Source of the DNA: Candidatus Delongbacteria bacterium
Lineage (GTDB): Bacteria; CAIWAD01
Assembly: GCA_041675285.1 (NCBI GenBank)
Contig: JBAYTZ010000006.1
Coordinates: forward strand, 62,001 to 126,000
DNA: 64,000 nt
Direction of reading: 5' to 3'
Below the pieces are notes generated by a model. The model did not search any database. It saw nothing but the letters and a program-made list of their open reading frames with translations, and was not told the origin of the DNA. Below, piece by piece: positions 52,396 to 60,120 of this stretch. A program made the translations under genes and the position numbers. How positions within the stretch are numbered: position 1 is the first letter of the stretch; every line of letters begins with the position of its first letter.

Positions 52396-53394
52396 CTAAT
52401 AGAGCAGGCTGGCGCTCAGCAGGTGCGTGCCCTGCAGGCGCTGCTGGGAGGTCCAGGCGTAGTCCAGCACCAGGCGCTGGCGGTCCGGCAGGGGCAGCAC
52501 GAAACCCACGCCCAGCGCGGCCTGCTCCAGGTCCCGGCGGAAGTAGCGGCCCACCCGCAAGTAGAGCTGTTCGCGCCAGGCGTACTCCAGCCCGGCCCGC
52601 AGGTTCTCGCGCCCGTCGTTGGGATGCTCGGCCTGCAACAGGCCCAGCACGCGCTGCTCGCCCCGGCTCCAGAGGCGGTCGGAGAGCGCCACGCGGAACA
52701 AGAGGGGCAGCGCGAACTCCTCCACGTCCAGCTGCGCCGGACGGCCGTCGGCGCTGGGGAGCAGCAGATCCTCGCCCGCCAGGCTCAGGCGCGGCCCGAA
52801 GTTGGAGAGGGCCATGCCCAGCCGCAGGTCGCGCCAGCCGGTCTCCAACAGCAGGCCCAGGTCCAGGGCCGGACCTTCGGCCTTCTCCCGGTGCAGCTCC
52901 TGGCGGATCCAGCGCACGGTCCCGCCCACGGAGAGCCGGTCGGTCAGCCGGGTGGAGAGCCCCAGCTCGAGGCTCAGGTCGCGGTAGGCGTAGCTCGCAC
53001 CCGTGCCCTCGGGCTGCTCCAGGGTGGTGATCTCCTGCTCGGGCACCGTCAGCCAGTTGGCCCCGGCCAGCAGCGCGCTCTTCTCGGACAGCGGCCAGCT
53101 GGCCTGGAGCAGGCCGTGGCGGATCTCGGCGAAGCGCCGCTCCTGGGACAGGCTGAGCGAGCGTTCCAGTCCGCCCGCCGGGCCGGCGGGGTTGACGAAG
53201 GCGTTGCCCGGACCCGGCCAGCGGCCCTGGAAGGCGCCGGGCAGCGCGGCCGTGGCCCCGGCCAGACCGGCGGAACGCGCGTCTTGGACCAGTTTGAGAA
53301 AGGTCGCCCCCGAGGTGCCCGCGCGCCGGAAGGCCGACGCGGGCGGGCTCAGGGCCAGACCCAGCAGCAACAGGATGAAGAGCCGTCCTCGCAT
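52396..53394 (-). CDS. PorV/PorQ-like outer-membrane protein (UPF0164-type beta barrel)
   Basis: 332 residues with a signal peptide (about 1-21, LALSPPASA). The opening RAGTSGATFLKLVQDARSAGLAGA is the hallmark of the PorV/PorQ family, whose members work with type IX secretion as outer-membrane shuttle or assembly parts; the remainder alternates amphipathic strands (LSVGGTVRWIRQELHRE, LRLGMALSNFGPRL) and ends in an aromatic-rich final strand (GTHLLSASLLY). It is last in the operon with the TonB receptor and giant surface protein, seven bases after the latter, which suggests it serves their export or placement. Confidence 0.85.
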   Translation of the reverse strand: MRGRLFILLLLGLALSPPASAFRRAGTSGATFLKLVQDARSAGLAGATAALPGAFQGRWPGPGNAFVNPAGPAGGLERSLSLSQERRFAEIRHGLLQASWPLSEKSALLAGANWLTVPEQEITTLEQPEGTGASYAYRDLSLELGLSTRLTDRLSVGGTVRWIRQELHREKAEGPALDLGLLLETGWRDLRLGMALSNFGPRLSLAGEDLLLPSADGRPAQLDVEEFALPLLFRVALSDRLWSRGEQRVLGLLQAEHPNDGRENLRAGLEYAWREQLYLRVGRYFRRDLEQAALGVGFVLPLPDRQRLVLDYAWTSQQRLQGTHLLSASLLY

Positions 53395-53401
53395 GGTGAC
53401 C

Positions 53402-56365
53402 TCAGCGGATGATCAGGAAGCGGCCGGTCTGCTCGCGGCCGTGCTCGTCGCGCACGTGGAACACATAGAGCCCGTAGGCCACGTGCTGGCGGTCGGCATT
53501 GCGCAGGTCCCAGTCCAGCGTGTCGCGGGTGGGGTCGGCGTGCTCCAGCGTGCGCACCCAGTCCCCGGCCGGCGTGTAGATGCGGATCGTGCAGCGGCCG
53601 GGCAGGCCCGTGAACTGCAGCCGGTGGCCGCCCGTCCCGGCCTCGCCGGCGTGGCTGGCCACGTAGGGATCGGGCACCGTGCGCACGCGCAGGGCCGGGG
53701 CCTGGGCCTGCCGGGCGGGGGGCGCGGTGTGGAAGCGGTAGCTCACGCCGGCGCGCAGCGGCTTGCGCGTCAGCACGGTGAACTGGTCGCCCGGATTGGG
53801 CGCCACGCCGCGCAGGGTGTCGCCCGCCGCGTCCTGCACCCAGTCGAAATTGTTGGTCTTGATCAGGATCTCGGAAGCGCAGGGGATGGCGTCGGAGTCG
53901 CGCAGCACCAGGGCGTCGGAGTAGGTCTCCCAGTTGGCGTGCTCGCGGCTGCCCGCCAGCCCGCCGGGAATGAGATCCCAGCCCAGCGGACTCAAGGTCT
54001 CCAGGTCGGGGAAGTAGAGGCGCAGATCCTCGGCCCAGACGTGGGTGGAGACGTCCAGCCACTCCTCCGAGTCCAGCGGCCGGCGCCAGGCGCGCAACGG
54101 CGCCGGGCTGGGCGGTCCGCTCAGCGTGGTGTCCTGACCCAGGTAGTAGTACAGGTAGACGGGCAGGTCCACCGTGTCGCCCGGCTCGCGCACCTCCAGG
54201 CGCCAGTCGTCCGCGCCCAGCACGTACTCGGGGTACTCGTTGACCAGCCCGGTGCGGTCGTCCATCCACCAATCGAAGGTGCAGGGGCTGCCGACGTTCC
54301 AGCCCAGCGCGGCGGCGCCCGGCGTCACATCCTCGATCACCAGCCGGAACCCGTCCACCTGGGGCAGGGGCGGATCGCCGGCCGCGGGGACGCGCAGGTC
54401 GCGCAGCAGCGTGTCCCCCGTGCTCTCGCAGACCAGCTGGAAGCGCGGCACGGAGTCCCCCGCCGCGGGTGCGGCGAAGTCCAGGCGCCAGTCCGCCGCG
54501 CGCTGCAGCCAGGGATCCAGCAGGTCCAGGCCCACCCGGGCGTCGCAGAGCCGCCCGCCCGTGGGCAGCAGCCACTGCACGTCCTCCGGCAGGGGCTCCA
54601 GGTCCGAGGCCGGCGCGCCGGGCCGCAGCACCACGGTGTGCGAATCCTCCGCCGAGCGGCCCAGCGGGTTCTCGATGGAGGGCACGTGCACGTCCTCGGC
54701 GTCGTCCTCGCGTCCGGTGGTGTAGGCCGTGACACAATACCAGGTCTCCAGGCCCTCCGTCCGGCCCGGGTCCGTGTAGGAGTAGGCCAGCCCGCTGTCG
54801 CGGCCCAGGAAGGTGAAGCCGTTGGGATCCTCGCCCTGGATGCCGTCCACCTTGTCGAAGGTGGCCAGGGGCGCCCAGGCCACGCGCCGCCCGCGGGAGT
54901 CGGTGATGGGGTCGCCCCAGCTCTGGCCGCCGTCCAGACTGCGGTAGACGCGATAGCCCTCGAAGTCGGCGGCACTCTCGCTGGGGTCGGCGCCCCACCA
55001 GAGGCGGGCCCCGCCGGGCAGGGCGCGGCCGCCCAGCTCGGGCTGGGGCGGGGCGCCCGGGCCGGAGTAGCGCGTGCGCCAGTACATGTCCCAGGCGTCC
55101 GCCAGGTTCGCGCGCAGGTCCGCCAGGTCCGGCTGGCCGGGCGTCGCGCCGCCCTCCCCCAGCACGGCCGCGCAGGCGCTGACCACGCTGTCGCCGGGGT
55201 CCAGGCTGAAGGGTCCGCTCATCACCAGGAAGTTGAGCCGCGTGCCGGCGCCGAAGGCCTGCTCCTGCTCGCCGTCGTCGCAAGAGTCCAGCCGTCCGCG
55301 GCCATTCGGCGAGTGGAACCAGAGCGCAGCGCTGTCCGCCAGCTCCGGCTGGGAGCTGATCACGGCCCACTGCTCCTCGTCGGTCTGGGGCCGCTGATCG
55401 GCCTTGAACCAGTGGAAGTCCGTCACCCCGAGGTCGCGCGGCGTCTCCGTCAGCAGCAGGGCCGGGATGCCGGGCGGCAGGTCGTTGCCGGCCCAGGCGC
55501 CGTCGTTCTGCGCGTTCACGTCCCAGACGTAGACCACGTCGTTCGCGCGCCCGTAGGGCAGGCCCAGCTCGGCCGTGGAGAGCGTGCCGATCCGGTCCAC
55601 GAAGTCGAAGTCCGGGCGGAAGGCCACGTAGTAGCCGGCGTAGAGCGAATCCAGCCGCTGCCCCGAGCGGTTGTGGATCACGCTGCGCCAGAAGAGGTGG
55701 TCGTCGGCGTAGGGCCGGCCGTAGCTGAAGCCGCTCTGGGCAACCTCCAGGCCCAGGGCGCCGCGCGGGTTCTGGCGGTCGTCGAAGCGGCACCAGCTGT
55801 CGCTGTCGCTGGTGAACTCGCCGGGTACCGCCTGGGTGGGCGAACCCGGCACGGGCACGAAGCGATACTCCTGCCGCCAGGGTCCGGGCCAGCCCGGGGC
55901 GGGCCAGGTCTCGGGCAGGTGGGAGTGCGCCATGTAGGGGGTCTCGTCGCTGGCGCGCAGCGCCCCGCTGAACAGGCCGCCCAGGCTGCCGGCCACCGGC
56001 GTCCACTCGCGGATCCCGGCGATGGAGTTCATGCAGCTCTCCACCACGTTGTCCCGGGCGGCCACCACCAGACCCAGTCCGAAGCCGTAGTGCGTCTCGC
56101 TGTTGGCCTCGCGCGGCCAGTGCAGGCTCTCCGTGCTCCAGACGTGGTAGTCGCTCATGTCGCCGAAGTTGGAGCCGAAGTTGCTCAGCTGGCCGCGGTC
56201 CTGGACCGAGATGGCGTTGTCGCCCAACTCGGCCGTGCCGCGCGCGCGGGCCTCGTGCAGGGCCTTGCGCGAGACCTGCGGAATGAAGGCGTGGCAGCGC
56301 AGGCAGTCCTCGGCCCGGGCGGACAGGGCCAGAAAGAGCAGGCCGACGGGCAGGAAGCGGTTCAT
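53402..56365 (-). CDS. Large exported surface protein with FlgD-like C-terminal domain
   Basis: 987 residues. Signal peptide (about 1-18, LALSARA) followed at once by EDCLRCHAF: Cys21, Cys24 and His25 form a single CxxCH haem-c-type motif. The body is beta-rich with a fibronectin-like part (YRVYRSLDGGQSWGDPIT) near residue 475 and no catalytic motif I recognise. The last 75 residues (CTIRIYTPAGDWVRTLEH to GRFLIIR) form the FlgD-like fold seen in sorting tails. It follows the TonB receptor gene by ten bases. Whether haem is bound is unknown; one motif alone is weak evidence. Confidence 0.8.
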   Translation of the reverse strand: MNRFLPVGLLFLALSARAEDCLRCHAFIPQVSRKALHEARARGTAELGDNAISVQDRGQLSNFGSNFGDMSDYHVWSTESLHWPREANSETHYGFGLGLVVAARDNVVESCMNSIAGIREWTPVAGSLGGLFSGALRASDETPYMAHSHLPETWPAPGWPGPWRQEYRFVPVPGSPTQAVPGEFTSDSDSWCRFDDRQNPRGALGLEVAQSGFSYGRPYADDHLFWRSVIHNRSGQRLDSLYAGYYVAFRPDFDFVDRIGTLSTAELGLPYGRANDVVYVWDVNAQNDGAWAGNDLPPGIPALLLTETPRDLGVTDFHWFKADQRPQTDEEQWAVISSQPELADSAALWFHSPNGRGRLDSCDDGEQEQAFGAGTRLNFLVMSGPFSLDPGDSVVSACAAVLGEGGATPGQPDLADLRANLADAWDMYWRTRYSGPGAPPQPELGGRALPGGARLWWGADPSESAADFEGYRVYRSLDGGQSWGDPITDSRGRRVAWAPLATFDKVDGIQGEDPNGFTFLGRDSGLAYSYTDPGRTEGLETWYCVTAYTTGREDDAEDVHVPSIENPLGRSAEDSHTVVLRPGAPASDLEPLPEDVQWLLPTGGRLCDARVGLDLLDPWLQRAADWRLDFAAPAAGDSVPRFQLVCESTGDTLLRDLRVPAAGDPPLPQVDGFRLVIEDVTPGAAALGWNVGSPCTFDWWMDDRTGLVNEYPEYVLGADDWRLEVREPGDTVDLPVYLYYYLGQDTTLSGPPSPAPLRAWRRPLDSEEWLDVSTHVWAEDLRLYFPDLETLSPLGWDLIPGGLAGSREHANWETYSDALVLRDSDAIPCASEILIKTNNFDWVQDAAGDTLRGVAPNPGDQFTVLTRKPLRAGVSYRFHTAPPARQAQAPALRVRTVPDPYVASHAGEAGTGGHRLQFTGLPGRCTIRIYTPAGDWVRTLEHADPTRDTLDWDLRNADRQHVAYGLYVFHVRDEHGREQTGRFLIIR

Positions 56366-56375
56366 GGGCCCTCCG

Positions 56376-58937
56376 TCACAGGGAAAGATCCAGGCCCAGG
56401 CGGATCTGCCGGGGCGCCTCCACGCGGGAGGGGTCGTGCAGCGCGTCCAGCGTCGAGCCGATCAGCCCGCGCGGATCGTCGAAGGGCTTGCCCGTGCTGG
56501 GATGGACGCGCACCACGTTGCGGCGGTCCAGCAGATTCTCCACCGCCAGCCAGGCCTCCGCGCGCAGGCGGCCAAACGGCCGCGACCAGCGCAGGGCCGC
56601 GTCGGTGCGCAGCACCCAGGGCCGGCGCGCCGAATTGGTGGGGACCTCCACGCCCACGTCGACGTAGGGCGTGTAGGGCAGCCCGCTGCCGGCCTGGGCG
56701 GCCAGCTCGGCGGACAGTCCGCCGGACAGGGTCACGCTCAGGCGCGCCGCCAGGTCGTGGGCCTGTTCGTAGTCCAGCGGGAATTCGTTGAACTCCTCCT
56801 CCTGGCCGTCCCGGGCCCGGATAACGCCGCTCTCGGGCTCGGCGCCGTTGCCCCGCGCGCTCATCCAGGTGTAGTCCAGGCTCAGGCGCGCCCCGCGGGC
56901 CAGGGCCAGCGGCCGGCTCCAGCTCAGATCCACGCCGCGCACGTTGGCGTAGTCCGTGTTGGCGTAAACGAAGAAGGGCTCCGTGTACTGGATCACCTGG
57001 CGGGTGGAGAGCAGGTGGCGCAGGTCCTTGTACCACGCGGAGAGGCCCAGCTCGCCGCCGCCGGGCAGCCGGCGGTTGAGGCCCAGCTCCCAGGCCGTGG
57101 TGCGCTGGGGTTGGACGCGCGGGTTGCCCATCAGCGGCACCAGCGTGTAGTCGAGGTTCAGCCCGCGGTTGGAATAGAGGGCCGCGAGCGGGGCGAACTG
57201 CAGGAAGTGCCCCCAGGCCGCGTGGAGCACGGCCTCGTCGGCGAAGGGGAAGGCCAGGCCCAGCCGGGGCGAGAGCGCCCACTGGGCCGGAACGGCCGTG
57301 GCGCGCGCCAGCTCCACCTGGCCGGCCTCCTCCACCCAGGGCTGGAGCGGATCGGGCAGCCAGTCCGTGTCGGGGTCGCGCCAGTCCAGGCGCAGCCCGG
57401 CATTCACCACCAGGTGCGGGTACTCGAGCTTGTCCTGCAGGAAGAGGGCCGCCTGGAGCGGCCGGGCCCGCACGCGATCCTCCAGGTAGATCTCGGACAA
57501 GTCCGTCGACCGGCTCCAGAGATTGTGCCGCGCCACCTGCTCGAGGTCGTCCCGGCGCAGGTCCAGCCCGGCCTTCCACTCGTGGTGCGTGCCCGCCTGG
57601 AGCAGCGCGTCCAGGCCCAGGCGCCACTGGGTCGTCGTGCGGTCGGACTGGTCGGGAGAATGGCCGGACTGGTAGAAGTCCTGCTGGGCGCGCAGCAGCG
57701 GACGCTCGAGCAAGCCCGGATCCAGGGCCGCGCCCGTGGCGTCCAGCACGCCCGACCAGGCGGCGTGGCGCTGCCAGGACAGGCGCGCGCTGCCCAGCAG
57801 GCGCGCGGACCACGAGCGGGTCCAGACCGCCTGGGCACGGTCCTGGCTGCGCCGCTGGCGGGCCTGGTTCCCGGGCAGGTACTTCCAGCGGTGGTCGTAC
57901 TCCAGCTCCTCGGCCCGTGCGCGCTCCCAGGCGAGGTCCAGCCGGCCGCCGCTGGGCAGGGCCCGGCCCAGGCCCAGCCGGAGGTCGCCTTCGCGCAGGT
58001 AGCCGTGGGGCAGGTGGCTGGACTCGGCGTGGTTGAGCCAGGCGGCCCGGCCCTCCCAGCCGGCGGCCAGCGGCCCGAACAGGCTGAGTTGGGTACGGCC
58101 CGGCAGGTCCAGCAGCAGGTCGGAGGCGCGGGGCGCGCTCCAGTCCGCCAGCCGGCGCTCGCGGTAGAGTTCCTCGTCGCGCACGGCGGCAAAGGGCTGG
58201 GCGCGGCGCCAGGGCGAGGCCAACAGCCCCACGCTCTCGTGGCGCACGCGGACGCCGGGCCGGGGTGCGCCCTGGCGGCTGACGATGTTCACCACGCCGC
58301 TCATGGCGTCGCCGTACTCGGCGTTGAAGGCGCCGGCCACCAGCACCAGCTCCTGGACCTCGTCCTCGTTCACCAGCCCCTGGAAGGTGCCGGACCAGGG
58401 ATCCTGCACCTCCACGCCGTCCACCAGGAATTTGAGTTCGCCCGCGCGCCCGCCGCGCACGTGCAGGCCGCCGCTCTCGTCACGCGTGATCCCGGCCTCC
58501 AGGGTCAGGGCCGCGGACAGGCCGCGCAGGGCCATGTCCTGCAGACCCTCGCCGTCCATCACGGCCATGTGCGCCGTGCGGTCCAGGGGCAGGGCCCGCG
58601 GGTCCGCCCGCACCACCAGTTCCTCGGCCTCCAGCACGGCCGGGACCAGCTCCACGTTCAGGCGCGTGGTCAGGTGGGAGACGATCCAGGCCTCCGCCAG
58701 CACGGGCTGGCAGCCCACGTAGGTGACGCGGAACCGGCGCCGGCCGGGCGGCAGGCCCAGCAGCACGGCCTGTCCCGCCAGATCCGTGGCGGCGCCCATC
58801 CGCGGCTCCAGACAGCAGACGTTGGCGCCGGGCAGGGCCTGGCCCTGGCTGGTGACACTCAGCAGCAGCTTGCCGGTTTCCGCCGCCCGCAGGGGCGCGG
58901 CCAGCAGGATCAACAGGACCAGCAGGGCTCCCGGCAT
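56376..58937 (-). CDS. TonB-dependent outer-membrane receptor
   Basis: 853 residues. Signal peptide to about residue 18, a carboxypeptidase-regulatory-like domain at about 22-95 (GQALPGANVCCLEPRMGAAT), a plug at about 105-225 (LHVRGGRAGELKFLVDGVEV, AEYGDAMSGVVNIVSRQG), then a 22-strand-type barrel ending at IRLGLDLSL. It takes up a substrate with energy from TonB. The added N-terminal domain is typical of Bacteroidetes-type receptors (SusC-like branch), but no SusD partner follows; instead a giant surface protein and a PorV-like protein do. Ligand unknown. Confidence 0.95.
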   Translation of the reverse strand: MPGALLVLLILLAAPLRAAETGKLLLSVTSQGQALPGANVCCLEPRMGAATDLAGQAVLLGLPPGRRRFRVTYVGCQPVLAEAWIVSHLTTRLNVELVPAVLEAEELVVRADPRALPLDRTAHMAVMDGEGLQDMALRGLSAALTLEAGITRDESGGLHVRGGRAGELKFLVDGVEVQDPWSGTFQGLVNEDEVQELVLVAGAFNAEYGDAMSGVVNIVSRQGAPRPGVRVRHESVGLLASPWRRAQPFAAVRDEELYRERRLADWSAPRASDLLLDLPGRTQLSLFGPLAAGWEGRAAWLNHAESSHLPHGYLREGDLRLGLGRALPSGGRLDLAWERARAEELEYDHRWKYLPGNQARQRRSQDRAQAVWTRSWSARLLGSARLSWQRHAAWSGVLDATGAALDPGLLERPLLRAQQDFYQSGHSPDQSDRTTTQWRLGLDALLQAGTHHEWKAGLDLRRDDLEQVARHNLWSRSTDLSEIYLEDRVRARPLQAALFLQDKLEYPHLVVNAGLRLDWRDPDTDWLPDPLQPWVEEAGQVELARATAVPAQWALSPRLGLAFPFADEAVLHAAWGHFLQFAPLAALYSNRGLNLDYTLVPLMGNPRVQPQRTTAWELGLNRRLPGGGELGLSAWYKDLRHLLSTRQVIQYTEPFFVYANTDYANVRGVDLSWSRPLALARGARLSLDYTWMSARGNGAEPESGVIRARDGQEEEFNEFPLDYEQAHDLAARLSVTLSGGLSAELAAQAGSGLPYTPYVDVGVEVPTNSARRPWVLRTDAALRWSRPFGRLRAEAWLAVENLLDRRNVVRVHPSTGKPFDDPRGLIGSTLDALHDPSRVEAPRQIRLGLDLSL

Positions 58938-59050
58938 GGCGGGTCGCTCCGGATGTGGGGGAAACCCGGGGGCGCACGGCCCCCGGGTCCAGCGGAATGC
59001 ATGTCGAACGTGGCTCCCCGGCCCAGCGGGGCAGCGGCGCGGCGCCGGCG

Positions 59051-60052
59051 TCAGCGCAGCAGGGTCAGGCGCGTCTCACGGGTGGTGCCCGCGGACTCCA
59101 CGCGCAGCAGGTAGAGCCCGCTGGCCGCGGGGCGGCCGGCGGCGTCCTGGCCGTTCCAGTGCAGCTCGTGCAGGCCGGCGGCCCACTGACCGTCCGCCAG
59201 CGTGGAGACCAGCCGTCCGCCCAGATCGTAGACCCGGGCCGTGAGCCGCGCGGCGCGCTCCAGCTGCACGGGCACCCGGACAGAGGGGTTGAAGGGATTG
59301 GGCCAGGGGTTGCCCAGCGCCAGCCCGGCGGGCGTCACCGGCCGGTCCACGCGGGTCTCGCCCTCCACCAGCACGTCGTCGAAACTCAGGTGGCCGTCCA
59401 TGTCGGCGAAGTCGAAGTAGTAGACGCCGAAGCCGCCGCCCGTGAAGGCGTCGTCGCTCCTGGTGCCGTCGGGCAGGGTCTGGCCGTTGAGCGAGCAGGT
59501 GATCTGGCTGCCTGCGAAGGCCATGCCCAGGTTGTACCAGCCCTCGGTCGCCGGGTAGAGGTCGCCCAGCTCGGCGCGGGTCCAAACCTTGATGGTGGTC
59601 ATGGCCGTGCCGCCGGGCAGCCACTTTCGCAGCATCAGGCGCTCGTCGCCCATGCCCGTGCCCTCCGAGAGGTCCGCCACGAAGGCGTAGAACCCCCAGG
59701 TACTGGTGGTGTCGGTGGTGAATTCCGTGGCCCGGCCGACGATGCCGCGGTAGTGCGTGGTACCCGGCACAAGGTAGACCTGGGCGCTGAGCTGATAGTC
59801 CGTCAGGTCCGGCGCGTCCACCAGCGCCGTGCCCACGCCGCCGCCGGAGAGGCCGTTGCCCAGCGTGCCGATGAAGCCGTCGGCGGACGGGTTGCCGGTC
59901 ATCCAGTCCACGGCCACCTGATCGGCGCTCTCGCCCCAGGAGGAAAACCAGCTCAGGTCCGCCGTGCCCTCGCTGAACTGCTCCTGATGCAGCACGTCGG
60001 CCCGCGCGCCCGCCGCCAGCAGCAGCAGGCCCAGTACAACACTCTTCAACAT
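59051..60052 (-). CDS. Secreted protein with LamG-like domain and FlgD-like sorting tail
   Basis: 333 residues. Signal peptide (about 1-18, LLLAAGARA). Residues about 20-230 are a beta-sandwich resembling LamG/concanavalin-like domains (YQLSAQVYLVPGTTHYRGIVG, WYNLGMAFAGSQITCSLNG, LSFDDVLVEG), probably a carbohydrate- or protein-binding module. Residues about 245-333 are the FlgD-like tail: LGNPWPNPFNPSVRVPV, ARVYDLGGRLVSTLADG, AASGLYLLRVES, ending LTLLR. The GNPWPNPFNP linker is shared with the subtilases. It sits between the third subtilase and the TonB-receptor operon with gaps of 68 and 113 bases. Confidence 0.85.
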   Translation of the reverse strand: MLKSVVLGLLLLAAGARADVLHQEQFSEGTADLSWFSSWGESADQVAVDWMTGNPSADGFIGTLGNGLSGGGVGTALVDAPDLTDYQLSAQVYLVPGTTHYRGIVGRATEFTTDTTSTWGFYAFVADLSEGTGMGDERLMLRKWLPGGTAMTTIKVWTRAELGDLYPATEGWYNLGMAFAGSQITCSLNGQTLPDGTRSDDAFTGGGFGVYYFDFADMDGHLSFDDVLVEGETRVDRPVTPAGLALGNPWPNPFNPSVRVPVQLERAARLTARVYDLGGRLVSTLADGQWAAGLHELHWNGQDAAGRPAASGLYLLRVESAGTTRETRLTLLR

Positions 60053-60120
60053 CGCGTCTCCCTTTCCCTTCCCTTCCGTTCACGACCGGACGCCGCTGCG
60101 CCCGTGTTCCCTTCCATCCC

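Noticed and set aside
53402..56365. Multihaem cytochrome
   Set aside because: Only one CxxCH motif occurs in 987 residues; the rest is beta-sandwich sequence.
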